A DNA stretch of 64,000 nt. Origin: Nostoc sphaeroides (GTDB lineage: Bacteria; Cyanobacteriota; Cyanobacteriia; Cyanobacteriales; Nostocaceae). The notes under the pieces are model-generated. The model saw nothing but the letters and a program-made list of their open reading frames with translations. It ran no database searches and was not told where the DNA came from. The position numbers were made by a program, and so were the translations under genes. Position 1 is the stretch's first letter, and each line of letters starts with the position of its first letter. Location of the stretch: the NCBI RefSeq assembly GCF_003443655.1, contig NZ_CP031941.1:739501-803500 (forward strand), written 5' to 3'. Of the stretch, positions 7,984 through 16,690 are shown one piece after another.

Positions 7984-8853
7984 TTACAGCAAAAACTTTT
8001 CAATTGCTACTGCTGCTCCGTCTTCCTCTACGTTGGGAGCTACCCACTGCGCGATCGCTTGCACTCCTGCTGGTGCGTTGCCCATAGCTACACCCAGTCC
8101 AACATACTCCAGCATTTCTACATCATTGAAGTTATCGCCAATTGCCATAACGTTAGCTAACTCTAATCCCAGCAATTCTTCGGCTAGGTAACGTACAGCA
8201 GTTCCCTTATTCACAGAGGCGTTAGTTGCTTCAAAGAAAGTAGCGACAGATGTTGTGAGATAAAGTTCAGCCGGTGTGTACTGACGGCGCAAATTTCCCA
8301 ATAGTTTGTCGATTACATCTGTGTCATCACACAAAGCAAGAATTTTTGTCGGTTCATTGGTTAAGGCTTGACGCAAATCACCCACGGGAATCGGGGTAAT
8401 ATCAGAACGTTCTGCATAAATTTGGGTTTCTCTGGTTACTTCACGGACGTATAGTTGATCGTTGATGTAGAAGTGGACAGATAGGAGCGATCGCAACTCA
8501 GGTTGTTCAAAATAGTCGAGTAACTTATGGGCGATTTCCCTGGAAACAGCCCAATGGCGATGGATTTTTTGAGTGATCGGATCTTGAATCCAGGCTCCTT
8601 GATAGGCCATTAATGGTAGGGTAGAGCCGATATCTTGGTGAAAGCGCAATGCTGAACGATACATCCTACCTGTGGCGATCGCTACTTGAATTCCTTGTGC
8701 TTGCGCTGCAACAATAGCTTGCTTTACAGGTTCGCTGATGGTGTTAGAGTCTCCGGCGATCGTGCCATCTATATCCAAAACTAGTAGTTTAATGTCTTTT
8801 GTCGCAGCCTGATGATCAGTAGATGCCAAGTGTGTGGCAGATGCTTTCGGCAT
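7984..8853 (-). CDS. Cof-type HAD-IIB family hydrolase (sugar-phosphate phosphatase-like)
   Basis: A 289-residue protein of the haloacid dehalogenase superfamily, subclass IIB. Motif I is VLDIDGTIAG at about residue 25 (nucleophile Asp and acid/base Asp), motif II is the ATGRM block at about 60, and motif IV is AIGDNFNDVEMLEYVG near 240. The C2-type cap lies between. The family dephosphorylates small phosphorylated sugars or cofactors in the cytoplasm, and the substrate cannot be predicted. It is encoded alone, convergent with the DALR-domain gene and about 55 bp beyond the right end of the TnpB element, so it is probably its own transcription unit. About 20 N-terminal residues precede the family core, so the start could be slightly downstream. 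Confidence 0.88.
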   Translation of the reverse strand: MPKASATHLASTDHQAATKDIKLLVLDIDGTIAGDSNTISEPVKQAIVAAQAQGIQVAIATGRMYRSALRFHQDIGSTLPLMAYQGAWIQDPITQKIHRHWAVSREIAHKLLDYFEQPELRSLLSVHFYINDQLYVREVTRETQIYAERSDITPIPVGDLRQALTNEPTKILALCDDTDVIDKLLGNLRRQYTPAELYLTTSVATFFEATNASVNKGTAVRYLAEELLGLELANVMAIGDNFNDVEMLEYVGLGVAMGNAPAGVQAIAQWVAPNVEEDGAAVAIEKFLL

Positions 8854-8907
8854 AATTTCCTAGATTTTAAGTTCCATTGACGCTCCCATTCCTTGAAGGG
8901 GTAGAAT

Positions 8908-10173
8908 TCATGCGTAGAACCGCATAGGTTGCGTCAAGCAACCCCTACCTACTCGACTGAGGTCTAAACCTAGTCTTGTACTTACTTTTGCTAAAATATT
9001 GGCGACTCCATTAAGATCCGCATTAACGCATTCACCAGAAGATGTTTTATACATTCCCCGCTTAACTCGTTTGCCACATGGTTTATACCCTTCAGGTTTT
9101 TCGCCGAATTTAGGTATCAAATCACCATCTAAAAACGAAGCCTTGGAAGTATAGCTTTCCTCTGTCTCTACATAATTAATTCCATGCAATTCGCACAACT
9201 GCTCTATCCGCTTTCTTAGTTTAGCTGTGGGAATTTGCACAAAATTCTGATTGTTTTTCCGCCCAATGTTAATATTTTGCTTTTGTTCGAGATTGCAACC
9301 AAAAACCACGGTTACAACTGCGTTATTCAAGCACCAATCAATAACTTGTCTTGCTACTTTGTTGGTTGCATCCCTCATCTGTCTATTGCGTTTATCAGTC
9401 AGACGAGCCATACGCTTCGTGAAAAAAGCATCCTCGCCAAACTGTTTGCTAACTGCGGTGCTAAGTGCAGCTTTGGTTTTATTCCACCACTGATTAACAG
9501 ACTTAAGTCGCTTCCCACAAACTAAAAAAGATTTACCATTAGTACAAACAGCAGACACCCAATTATTTAAACCTGGGTCAATTCCAAGAGCATGAATCCC
9601 GGTTGCTTGCAATACTTCACCCATCTCATAAACATATTCAGTGTACCAACTCTCATGAGTGGGAATGAACCGGAGTTCTTTGATTGGCTTCCCCCAAAGA
9701 CGCTTTGGGTATGGCAAAGTAATTGCCTCAATTCCTTCAAAGTATTTCTTTCCAGGACATCCTAGCGGTACTTCTAAAAACTTCGTTCCATTTTTATCAA
9801 TTATTTTAATAGCTTGACCTGGGTAAACTACTTGGTACATTCCTCCTTTTGCACGGTAATGTGGTAGTTTTGGCTTTTGGTTAAGTTCTGCTTTTTTTGC
9901 TTTTTTCTCTAATGCCTGAAAAGATTTAAATGCTTCAGCAACACTTTTAAGGGTTTGTTGTCCTGCTTGCGAGTGCATAACTTTATAGTTCTCATCAACC
10001 TTCAAATCCTTGCATAACTTACCGTAGCTAATGATTTTGCCGTTTTCAAAATATTGTTGACGACTTAAATATACGCCAGTGTTGTACAGACTGTTAGAAG
10101 CCATACCTAATACATTTAAAATTAGTTCTGATACAGCATCAGGTTTAGTTGCGTTCTTTTGTGTTCCAATCAT
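8908..10173 (-). CDS. tnpB: TnpB-type RNA-guided endonuclease (IS200/IS605-like element), zinc-finger-poor variant
   Basis: A 421-residue TnpB/OrfB family protein. The RuvC catalytic residues are visible: Asp in ALGIDPGLNN (about residue 198), Glu in FGCNLEQKQN (about 292) and Asp in CVNADLNGVAN (about 394). The region between the second and third acidic residues normally carries two CxxC pairs. Here it reads YTSKASFLDGDLIP...CGKRVKRG...GEC, with only lone cysteines, so the zinc ribbon is degenerate or of a different type. TnpB proteins use an omega RNA made from the element's right end to cut DNA and help keep the element. No TnpA gene is adjacent. An AAGGAGG ribosome site at 10179-10185 fixes the start at 10173. 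Hairpins at the 3' end overlap the last codons, as expected for an omega RNA. Confidence 0.88.
   Translation of the reverse strand: MIGTQKNATKPDAVSELILNVLGMASNSLYNTGVYLSRQQYFENGKIISYGKLCKDLKVDENYKVMHSQAGQQTLKSVAEAFKSFQALEKKAKKAELNQKPKLPHYRAKGGMYQVVYPGQAIKIIDKNGTKFLEVPLGCPGKKYFEGIEAITLPYPKRLWGKPIKELRFIPTHESWYTEYVYEMGEVLQATGIHALGIDPGLNNWVSAVCTNGKSFLVCGKRLKSVNQWWNKTKAALSTAVSKQFGEDAFFTKRMARLTDKRNRQMRDATNKVARQVIDWCLNNAVVTVVFGCNLEQKQNINIGRKNNQNFVQIPTAKLRKRIEQLCELHGINYVETEESYTSKASFLDGDLIPKFGEKPEGYKPCGKRVKRGMYKTSSGECVNADLNGVANILAKVSTRLGLDLSRVGRGCLTQPMRFYA
8910..8943 (-). ncRNA. Candidate omega-RNA / right-end hairpins of the first TnpB element
   Basis: Two adjacent small hairpins overlap the tnpB 3' end: ATGCG/CGCAT (8910-8914 with 8921-8925) and GGTTGC/GCAACC (8927-8932 with 8938-8943). 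In known IS200/IS605 elements the guide-scaffold RNA spans the tnpB 3' end and right end. The element boundary is probably near 8870-8900 but is not resolved. Confidence 0.4.
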
Positions 10174-10178
10174 TTTTT

Positions 10179-10212
10179 CCTCCTTAATGTTATTATACTC
10201 TCATTCGGGAGG
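10179..10212. promoter_or_regulatory. Divergent promoter and ribosome binding sites between tnpB and a small RHH gene
   Basis: On the minus strand, AAGGAGG (10179-10185) lies 5 bp before the tnpB ATG, with TATAAT (complement of 10192-10197) a few bases upstream, so the tnpB leader would be very short. On the plus strand GGGAGG (10207-10212) lies 7 bp before the ATG at 10220. The two genes share a 46-bp divergent start region. Confidence 0.55.
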
Positions 10213-10219
10213 ATATGCA

Positions 10220-10369
10220 ATGACTAGAAGACAAAAGTTTCAATTTTATTTGACCGAGAAAGAGTACCAGGCTCTACAAAAAGCAGCAGAAGATAGACAG
10301 GTTCCCATGTCTGAAATAGTTAGATTTGCTATTCAACCAGTGTTAATGAAATACCTGGACTGCACCTAA
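10220..10369 (+). CDS. Small ribbon-helix-helix-like protein divergent from tnpB
   Basis: A 49-residue protein. ATG 10220 is chosen because a GGGAGG ribosome site sits 7 bp upstream; the longer in-frame reading runs antisense into tnpB and is hydrophobic nonsense. The sequence MTRRQKFQFYLTEKEYQALQKAAEDRQVPMSEIVR is here cited in parts: a basic N-terminus, a short strand FQFYLT, then two helices (EKEYQALQKAAEDR and MSEIVRFAIQPVL). This is the layout of CopG/Arc ribbon-helix-helix DNA-binding proteins. Its start lies 46 bp from that of tnpB, so it may control tnpB expression from the shared divergent promoter; that is inference. Confidence 0.6.
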   Translation: MTRRQKFQFYLTEKEYQALQKAAEDRQVPMSEIVRFAIQPVLMKYLDCT

Positions 10370-10742
10370 AGGTGCTACGCATTTATCTCACCCCTGTTCG
10401 CGCAGCGTCTCCCTTTAGGAGAAGGACGTGGCAAGGTGACTCAACAACCTTGCAGCTGGTGGGCTTTCTGCTCTAATAGCTGTAAGAGGTTAACAGGCTC
10501 TAGCGACCAGTGGGGAGTAGTAGAAAAAATTCGGTTCTCTACTCACTTACGTACTTATCCCTGCCAAAAGTTGGTTCTACTTGGCTTCCGTACTAAAGCT
10601 GCAAATGCGTAGATATCACTTTGTCTAAAATTATATGCAGGAGCAATTAGTACGCAAAACTGCGCTATTGTCGCCAAAGCAAAGCTGAACTAGCATCGGA
10701 AATTGCTAACTATGTGACGAAGCTTCTGGCTAAAATAGGGCT
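10370..10742. other. Intergenic region upstream of polA
   Basis: No gene is supported. The start contains a short GC-rich dispersed-repeat-like patch (CGCGCAGCGTCTCCC near 10398). The rest is unremarkable and should hold the polA promoter. Confidence 0.4.
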
Positions 10743-13682
10743 ATGTCTGAAATCACTTCTACAACTGCAACACGCCCCACGTTCATCCTCGTAGATGGAC
10801 ACTCGCTGGCTTATCGTTCATACTTTGCTTTCGCCAAAGGGCGAGATGGAGGGCTGCGTACAAAAACGGGCATTCCTACCAGTATATGTTTTGGTTTTGT
10901 GAAGTGCCTGCTGGAGGTAATGGCAACACAACAGCCACAAGCAATGGCGATCGCTTTTGATTTGGGTGAGGCCACTTTTCGCCACGAAGCTGACGATACT
11001 TATAAAGCCGATCGCAAAGAAACGCCTGAAGACTTCATTCCCGATTTAGCAAACCTGCATGAGTTGCTCAATGGCTTCAATCTACCAATTTTCACTGCCC
11101 CTGGTTTCGAGGCTGATGATGTTTTGGGAACCTTAGCACAACGAGTAAGTGCTGCTGGGTATAGGGTGAAGATTCTGACTGGCGATCGCGATTTATTTCA
11201 ACTAATCGACTCTGACAAAGAAATCACTGTTCTGAATTTTAGTCCAGATGCCCTAAAACGCTCTACAAATAGCATCACGGAATTTGAAGCAGAACAAGTC
11301 AAAGAAAAAATGGGGGTTTTACCTTCACAAATTGTTGATTTTAAAGCTCTTTGTGGTGATAAATCAGATAATATTCCTGGTGTCAAGGGAATTGGGGAAA
11401 AGACAGCAGTGCAGCTGTTAAATACTTATGGTTCACTTGATGGTGTTTATGCTGCGTTAGATGAAATTAAAGGCGCAACTCAGAAAAAATTGGCAACGGG
11501 TAAAGAAGATGCCGAGAAGTCTCGCTATTTGGCAACCATAGTTTTAGATGTTCCTATAGAATTTTATTTAGAAGATTGCAAGTTAAAAGGCTTTGATACA
11601 AACGTTTTAGCACCAATTTTAGAAAAATTAGAATTTAAGTCTTTTTTAGGTAAAATCAACGACCTTCAGCAACGTTTTGGTGGCAAAATTGAGGACAAAC
11701 AAGAAACCAAAACAGACGCAAGTAATTCCAATACTAACTCAGAATTCAGGGATGATGAAGATAATGATTTGTGGTTTTTCAGTGCTAGTGATACAGCAGC
11801 AGTTCCACAAAAATTCACTTCTCCAATTACACCACGCATCATTAACACTGAAGCCAAATTAACTGAGTTAGTGAAACTTTTGCAAACATTCACCACCCCA
11901 GAGACTCCCGTTGCTTGGGATACTGAAACTACAGCTTTAGAACCAAGAGATGCTGAGTTAGTAGGAATTGGTTGCTGTTGGGGAATGCAACCAGACGAGG
12001 TAGCCTATATTCCTGTAGGGCACAAAACTGGGGAAAATTTGCATAAAGATTTGGTGCTAGAAGCATTACGCCCAATTCTCGAAAGTGCTGATTATCCCAA
12101 AGCTTTACAGAATGCCAAATTTGACCGCTTAGTTTTAAAGTGTCAAGGAATTAATTTGGCAGGAGTAGTTTTTGATCCCATGCTGGCAAGTTACATTCTA
12201 AATCCTGATTCAAGTCATAATTTGATGGATTTGTCGCAGCGATATTTGGGATTAATAGCGAAAAGTTATTTGGATTTAGTTCCTAAAGGCAAAACCATCG
12301 CTGATATAGATATTCCTGCGGTAGCAGATTACTGCGGTATGGATGCTTATTCTACCTTTGGCTTAGTGCCGAAATTGCGGGAAGAACTGGATAAAATTCC
12401 AACTTTGTCTAAGCTATTCGTGGAAGTTGAACAGCCACTAGAAGCAGTTTTAGCCCAAATGGAATACACAGGTGTTCGCATTAATTCAGCTTATTTACAA
12501 GAACTTTCACAGCATTTAGAAACTGAGTTAGCCAGGTTGAAAGAGGAAGCAACTGAAATAGCTGGGGAAAATTTTAACTTGGGTTCTCCGAAGCAATTGA
12601 GCCAAATCTTGTTTGAAAAGTTGGGGTTAAGCACTAGACATTCTCGTAAAATTCAAACGGGCTTCTCTACAGATGCAGCAACACTAGAAAGGCTCCAAGA
12701 AGATGATAATACTGGATTTGTTGAGGCGATTATTGAGTATCGGACTCTATCTAAATTAAAGTCTACTTATGTTGATGCATTACCTGCATTGGTGCGTCCA
12801 GATACCCAGCGAGTGCATACTGATTTTAATCAAGCAGCAACATCAACTGGTAGATTATCTTCTTCTAATCCAAATTTGCAAAATATCCCCATTCGTACAG
12901 CTTTTAGTCGCCAAATTCGCAAGGCGTTTTTGCCAGAATCTGGTTGGTTAATGGTGGCTGCGGATTACTCACAAATTGAATTGCGGATTTTGGCTCATTT
13001 GAGTCAAGAGCCGATATTAGTGCAAGCATATCAGCAAAATGAAGATGTTCACACTGTTACCGCGCGGTTAGTGTTTGAAAAAGAAAATATAACCTCCGAA
13101 GAACGAGGGATGGCAAAAACTATCAATTTTGGCGTGATTTATGGAATGGGTTCTCTAAGGTTTTCGCGCTCAACTGGGATAGATAAGAATATTGCCAACG
13201 AGTTCATTAAGCGGTTTAATGAACGATATCCGAAAGTATTTGCATATTTGGAGGGAGTGAAAAAAGAAGCGATCGCTCTTGGTTATGTTGAAACTATTTT
13301 CGGTCGCCGTCGTTATTTTGACTTTACTAATAACAGTTTACGCAAATTAAAAGGCAGTAACCCAGAAGATATTGAACTGAGTAAATTGAAGAATTTAGGT
13401 GCTTATGATGCAGGTTTACTACGCTCGGCTGCTAATGCACCAATTCAAGGTTCTAACGCTGATATTATCAAAATTGCAATGGTGAGATTGCATGAGGTTC
13501 TGAAGAACTATCAGGCGCGTTTGTTGTTGCAAGTTCACGATGAATTAGTGTTTGAAATTCCCCCTGAAGAATGGGAAGAATTACAACCGCAAATTAAGTC
13601 GGTGATGGAAAATGCAGTCCAATTGAGTGTGCCGTTGCTGGTGGATGCGCGTGTTGGTGAAAATTGGATGGAGACGAAGTAA
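10743..13682 (+). CDS. polA: DNA polymerase I
   Basis: A 979-residue family A polymerase for Okazaki fragment processing and repair. It has three parts. The 5'-3' exonuclease/FEN domain is residues 1 to about 300 (VDGHSLAYRSYFAF, GFEADDVLGT, LTGDRDLFQL, GDKSDNIPGVKGIG). The 3'-5' exonuclease domain is about 370-570, with WDTETTALEP carrying the DxE metal ligands, so proofreading looks intact. The polymerase domain is about 600-979: ATSTGRLSSSNPNLQNIP, DYSQIELRILAHLS with the palm Asp, KTINFGVIYGMG, and VHDELVFEIP with the second metal Asp. A Glu/Asn-rich linker at about 310-345 is cyanobacteria-like and variable. It appears to be a single-gene unit; the downstream 300 bp are repeat-rich. Confidence 0.97.
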   Translation: MSEITSTTATRPTFILVDGHSLAYRSYFAFAKGRDGGLRTKTGIPTSICFGFVKCLLEVMATQQPQAMAIAFDLGEATFRHEADDTYKADRKETPEDFIPDLANLHELLNGFNLPIFTAPGFEADDVLGTLAQRVSAAGYRVKILTGDRDLFQLIDSDKEITVLNFSPDALKRSTNSITEFEAEQVKEKMGVLPSQIVDFKALCGDKSDNIPGVKGIGEKTAVQLLNTYGSLDGVYAALDEIKGATQKKLATGKEDAEKSRYLATIVLDVPIEFYLEDCKLKGFDTNVLAPILEKLEFKSFLGKINDLQQRFGGKIEDKQETKTDASNSNTNSEFRDDEDNDLWFFSASDTAAVPQKFTSPITPRIINTEAKLTELVKLLQTFTTPETPVAWDTETTALEPRDAELVGIGCCWGMQPDEVAYIPVGHKTGENLHKDLVLEALRPILESADYPKALQNAKFDRLVLKCQGINLAGVVFDPMLASYILNPDSSHNLMDLSQRYLGLIAKSYLDLVPKGKTIADIDIPAVADYCGMDAYSTFGLVPKLREELDKIPTLSKLFVEVEQPLEAVLAQMEYTGVRINSAYLQELSQHLETELARLKEEATEIAGENFNLGSPKQLSQILFEKLGLSTRHSRKIQTGFSTDAATLERLQEDDNTGFVEAIIEYRTLSKLKSTYVDALPALVRPDTQRVHTDFNQAATSTGRLSSSNPNLQNIPIRTAFSRQIRKAFLPESGWLMVAADYSQIELRILAHLSQEPILVQAYQQNEDVHTVTARLVFEKENITSEERGMAKTINFGVIYGMGSLRFSRSTGIDKNIANEFIKRFNERYPKVFAYLEGVKKEAIALGYVETIFGRRRYFDFTNNSLRKLKGSNPEDIELSKLKNLGAYDAGLLRSAANAPIQGSNADIIKIAMVRLHEVLKNYQARLLLQVHDELVFEIPPEEWEELQPQIKSVMENAVQLSVPLLVDARVGENWMETK

Positions 13683-13999
13683 GGGATTTCTAAAAAATAA
13701 ATTATCTAATGAAAACGAACCACAGAGGCGCAGAGAGCGCAAAGAAAGGAAGATGAGAGAGGATTCAATACGGTTCGGATAAGGTTTTTTGATGACACGC
13801 CGCTAATGGCAAAGACGCGATAAATCGCCGTCTTTACAATAATCAGTTCTTTGTAGAGACTTTGACCAGGCTTTTAGCTAGAAAAGGATCAATCAGTTTA
13901 TTTTAAAATTTCAAACTTTTATTTATATCAAGTTGACAAAGTAACCAAGAGCCAAAAGTATTGACTCTTGATGATGAAGTAGTAGGCAATAGTTAAGAA
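13683..13999. repeat. Intergenic region with dispersed repeats
   Basis: It contains the dispersed CACAGAGGCGCAGAGAGCGC-like block (about 13721) also seen near 22610 in the opposite sense, and a variant of the GACGCGAT-AATCGCGTC palindrome at about 13814-13832. No gene is seen between the polA and psb27 3' ends. Confidence 0.5.
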
Positions 14000-14398
14000 T
14001 TAACCGCCACGCTTTAGTGCTGCTTCTACCTGCTGTAACTCCTTCTCTAAACGATTTTTGAGTTTTTCGGGTACTGCACGATTTGGGTAAGAACTGTAGT
14101 GTCCAGCCAGGGAGTTGAGGGCTGTTCGCATGGTTGTAAAGGAGCCAAGACCAGAAACAGAGTTAACTCGCTGATAGCGAGCCGAAAAGTCATTAATTTT
14201 TTGACGCGCTTCTGCTTGAACTGCTGCTTTTTCTGGTGAATCTTGTGATATATCCAGAGCTTGTCTCATAACATTGACCACAGCTAAGGTGTCTTGGCGA
14301 TAATCCCCAGTCAAACTATCTGGACTGCCAGAACAGCCCATTAAGCCGATAGATACAACCAAAACCAGCGCAAGCAAACGCGACCAATAGCGCTTCAT
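14000..14398 (-). CDS. psb27: Photosystem II assembly lipoprotein Psb27
   Basis: Start chosen at 14398 (MKRYWSRLLAL), giving a clean lipoprotein signal with lipobox IGLMGC; the reading upstream adds ten unlikely residues. The mature part is the Psb27 four-helix bundle: YRQDTLAVVNVMRQAL, ARQKINDFSARYQR, SFTTMRTALNSLAGHYSSYP, LKNRLEKELQQVEAAL. Psb27 binds the luminal face of CP43 in PSII repair intermediates and keeps the manganese cluster from assembling too early. Length (132 residues) is normal. It is convergent with polA and 155 bp beyond the 3' side of the next minus-strand operon partner is cofH, which lies upstream in transcription direction; co-transcription with cofH is possible but the 155-bp gap contains a repeat-like stretch (GAGGAGTGAGGAGT). 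Confidence 0.95.
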   Translation of the reverse strand: MKRYWSRLLALVLVVSIGLMGCSGSPDSLTGDYRQDTLAVVNVMRQALDISQDSPEKAAVQAEARQKINDFSARYQRVNSVSGLGSFTTMRTALNSLAGHYSSYPNRAVPEKLKNRLEKELQQVEAALKRGG

Positions 14399-14553
14399 AT
14401 GCATTAAGTAAAAGGATACGTAAATCAACGTCCATCGTATCTTGGATTGGTAACTTGGGGATCAATCAATTTAGTTAGGAATTAGGAGTGAGGAGTGAGG
14501 AGTTAAAAAACTTCGTTCATTCATCTCGGAATTCAGAACTCCGTTCAGCTAAG

Positions 14554-15723
14554 TTAAATACTTGTCCGCAAGCCTTTGACTTGACTCGTAATTTTTTGAT
14601 AAAGAGTATTGCGTTGTTGGTAAGGTCTTCCTAAGGAAGCGATCGCACCTTCTAAACTTTTCACTTCCATACACGTACCACCTAAAGCACCTGCCATTGT
14701 GGTAATATGCTCCTCCATCAATGTGCCGCCGATATCGTTGCAACCCCAAAGTAAGGCTTCTGTTGCACCTGCAAGCCCCAGTTTTACCCAACTCTGCTGA
14801 TGGTTAGGAATCCAATTACCTAAGTAAATCCGCGCCACAGCACCTAGCAGCAGTGCATCACTTAAAACTGGTTGATCGCGTCCGACACGGCGGCGTAAGG
14901 GTTTGGGTGCTTCTTGCCCAACGAAGGGTAATAAAATAAACTCTGTGATCCTTGCTGGATATCCCTGATTAATGGCAGTTTGTTGGAGCGATCGCAATTT
15001 TTCTAAATGCCCGATTTGCTGTTCGTGGGTTTCAATATGCCCAGATAACATCGTGCTGGTGGTATGCAAGCCTAATTTGTGAGCAGTGCTAACAATTTCT
15101 AGCCAAGTGGCTGTGTCAATCTTCTCTGGACACAATATTCGCCTAACTTTATCGTCTAATACTTCAGCTGCTGTTCCCGGCATTGAGCCAACACCAGCAT
15201 CGCGCAAAGCTGTAATTACATCAGCATACCCAAGTCCGTCAAGTCTGGCGATAAATTCGACTTCTTGGGGGGAAAAAGCGTGGAGATGTATGTGGGGAAA
15301 TTCCTGTTTAATGGTTTCCACGACCTTGAGATAATAGGGCAAAGATTTGCCATTTATCAGTGCTTGTGGATTTAATCCGCCCTGCATACAGATTTCTGTC
15401 GCACCCCGTCGGACTGCATCTGTGGCTTTTTCCAAAATTTGCGCCGAATCTAACCAGTATGCATCGGCATCACCATCATCTCGACGGAAAGCACAAAAAC
15501 TACAGTGCTGCTCACAAATATTAGTAAAGTTAATATTACGATTAATTATGTATGTAACCGTATCGCCTGCTTGAGTGTGGCGGAGTGTATCGGATGTATC
15601 ACGTATGGCTGCGATCGCCTCCTCGTCAGTTTGTTGTAATAATACCACTCCCTCTTCTAGAGATAAGTCGTACCCCATCAAGGCACGGTCAAGAATTTTT
15701 TCAACCGCAATTTTTGTCAGCAT
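14554..15723 (-). CDS. cofH: FO synthase subunit 2 (radical SAM, 5-amino-6-ribitylaminouracil--tyrosine transferase)
   Basis: A 389-residue radical SAM enzyme. The cluster-binding motif is in [16 protein letters not shown] (C-x3-C-x2-C) at about residue 70, followed by the family blocks [35 protein letters not shown], and [12 protein letters not shown]. CofH attaches the tyrosine-derived 4-hydroxybenzyl group to aminoribitylaminouracil, and with CofG forms the 7,8-didemethyl-8-hydroxy-5-deazariboflavin (FO) chromophore. In cyanobacteria FO serves as antenna cofactor of some DNA photolyases. CofG is not in this window, which is common because the subunits are encoded separately. The start [15 protein letters not shown] is normal for the family. 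Confidence 0.95.
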   Translation of the reverse strand: MLTKIAVEKILDRALMGYDLSLEEGVVLLQQTDEEAIAAIRDTSDTLRHTQAGDTVTYIINRNINFTNICEQHCSFCAFRRDDGDADAYWLDSAQILEKATDAVRRGATEICMQGGLNPQALINGKSLPYYLKVVETIKQEFPHIHLHAFSPQEVEFIARLDGLGYADVITALRDAGVGSMPGTAAEVLDDKVRRILCPEKIDTATWLEIVSTAHKLGLHTTSTMLSGHIETHEQQIGHLEKLRSLQQTAINQGYPARITEFILLPFVGQEAPKPLRRRVGRDQPVLSDALLLGAVARIYLGNWIPNHQQSWVKLGLAGATEALLWGCNDIGGTLMEEHITTMAGALGGTCMEVKSLEGAIASLGRPYQQRNTLYQKITSQVKGLRTSI

Positions 15724-15778
15724 TACTTTCTTAATTTCTCAGTAAATCTTAATTTTATGAGCTTGGAAATAATAAAAT

Positions 15779-16046
15779 TTAGCTGCTTTTCTGTTCTAGC
15801 CGCCAGAGCCTACTATGCTGGAAAACCTTGAATAGTTTGTATTTCTTCTCAATATCATATCTCAATTCTTTAGAAGGATTATAAAAAAATACCTCACTGA
15901 AACTATCAGGAATATTTGGCATACTTGGTTCAATTACCAGTTGCATCTGCACTTGACGATCTAACAGATGAATGAGAGACATTATATCCCCAATATTTAG
16001 AGAATAAGTACTACTAATTAATAGTGGGTTATTAGCTTTATTTCCC
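15779..16046 (-). pseudogene. 3' fragment of an unrecognised gene abutting a broken IS5 element
   Basis: An open reading frame of up to 92 codons runs from the broken IS end into NPLLISSTYSLNIGDIMS and ends LFKVFQHSRLWRLEQKSS. I do not recognise it. Its reading begins right where the IS5 transposase reading loses its family sequence (about 16046), so it is best explained as the C-terminal remnant of a gene whose 5' part was removed with half of the IS. A free-standing 67-residue protein starting at 15982 is possible but has no clear ribosome site. Confidence 0.4.
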
Positions 16047-16463
16047 CAAAGTATCAACCGTCATAAATCGTTTGCGTCCTTTAATTTTCTTGCCCGCATC
16101 GTAGCCCACTCCTTGAGTTACCATTGCTGCATTCTTAACGCTTTGACTGTCGATTATTGCTTCTGTTGGACTCGGATGACGTTCAATTTCGATTCTCGTC
16201 CACTCTCGCAGACTATCGTGAATGTGCAACCATGTCCCGTTTTTACGCCAGTTACGAAAATATGTGTACACTGTCTGCCAAGCCGGAAAGTCCCCTGGCA
16301 TTGCTCGCCATCTCACTCCTTCTACCAAAACATAAAAAATCGCGTTCAAGACTTCCCACATATCGACTTCACGCTTGCGACCACCTGGTTTTGGTTCTGG
16401 AATCATCTCACTCAGAAATTCATACTGGGAGCGGGTCAGGTTACTGGGGTATGCTTTACTCAT
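16038..16463 (-). pseudogene. IS5-family transposase, N-terminal half only
   Basis: The 141 residues match the N-terminal half of IS5-type DDE transposases: the insertion-element helix-turn-helix region (LTRSQYEFLSEMIPE, GGRKREVDMWEVLNAIFY, GVRWRAMPGDFPAWQTVYTYF) and the first catalytic Asp block, IIDSQSVKNA. After GRKRFMTVDTLG the expected continuation (the LV-rich strand and second and third acidic residues) is missing, and the frame stops at once. The element is therefore truncated at about 16046 and cannot be active. A probable left inverted repeat lies at 16531-16549. Confidence 0.85.
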
Positions 16464-16530
16464 GTTCCTCTCTCAGTGCTGTCTATTATCTATTCACAGC
16501 TTACACTGAGAGAGTTTTTTACCATCTCTT

Positions 16531-16549
16531 CGACTTTTCAAACAACCTC
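16531..16549 (-). repeat. Candidate terminal inverted repeat of the broken IS5 element
   Basis: On the minus strand it reads GAGGTTGTTTGAAAAGTCG, about 70 bp upstream of the transposase start, the usual position and style of an IS5-family end. The partner end was lost in the truncation, so this cannot be confirmed from the window. Confidence 0.45.
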
Positions 16550-16690
16550 TTAGTGACATATCCCTTACGCTCCTGGGTATATATAGTGTCACTCTAAGAT
16601 TGGCACTCTACGGAATTCCTGTCTACTTTTGACTTCACCAACAGCATCGATTGCTACAAAAACCCCTTGATTATCACTACATATTTACCA

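Noticed and set aside
16113..16597. Two overlapping plus-strand ORFs of about 146 codons
   Set aside because: Antisense and out-of-frame shadows of the truncated IS5 transposase.
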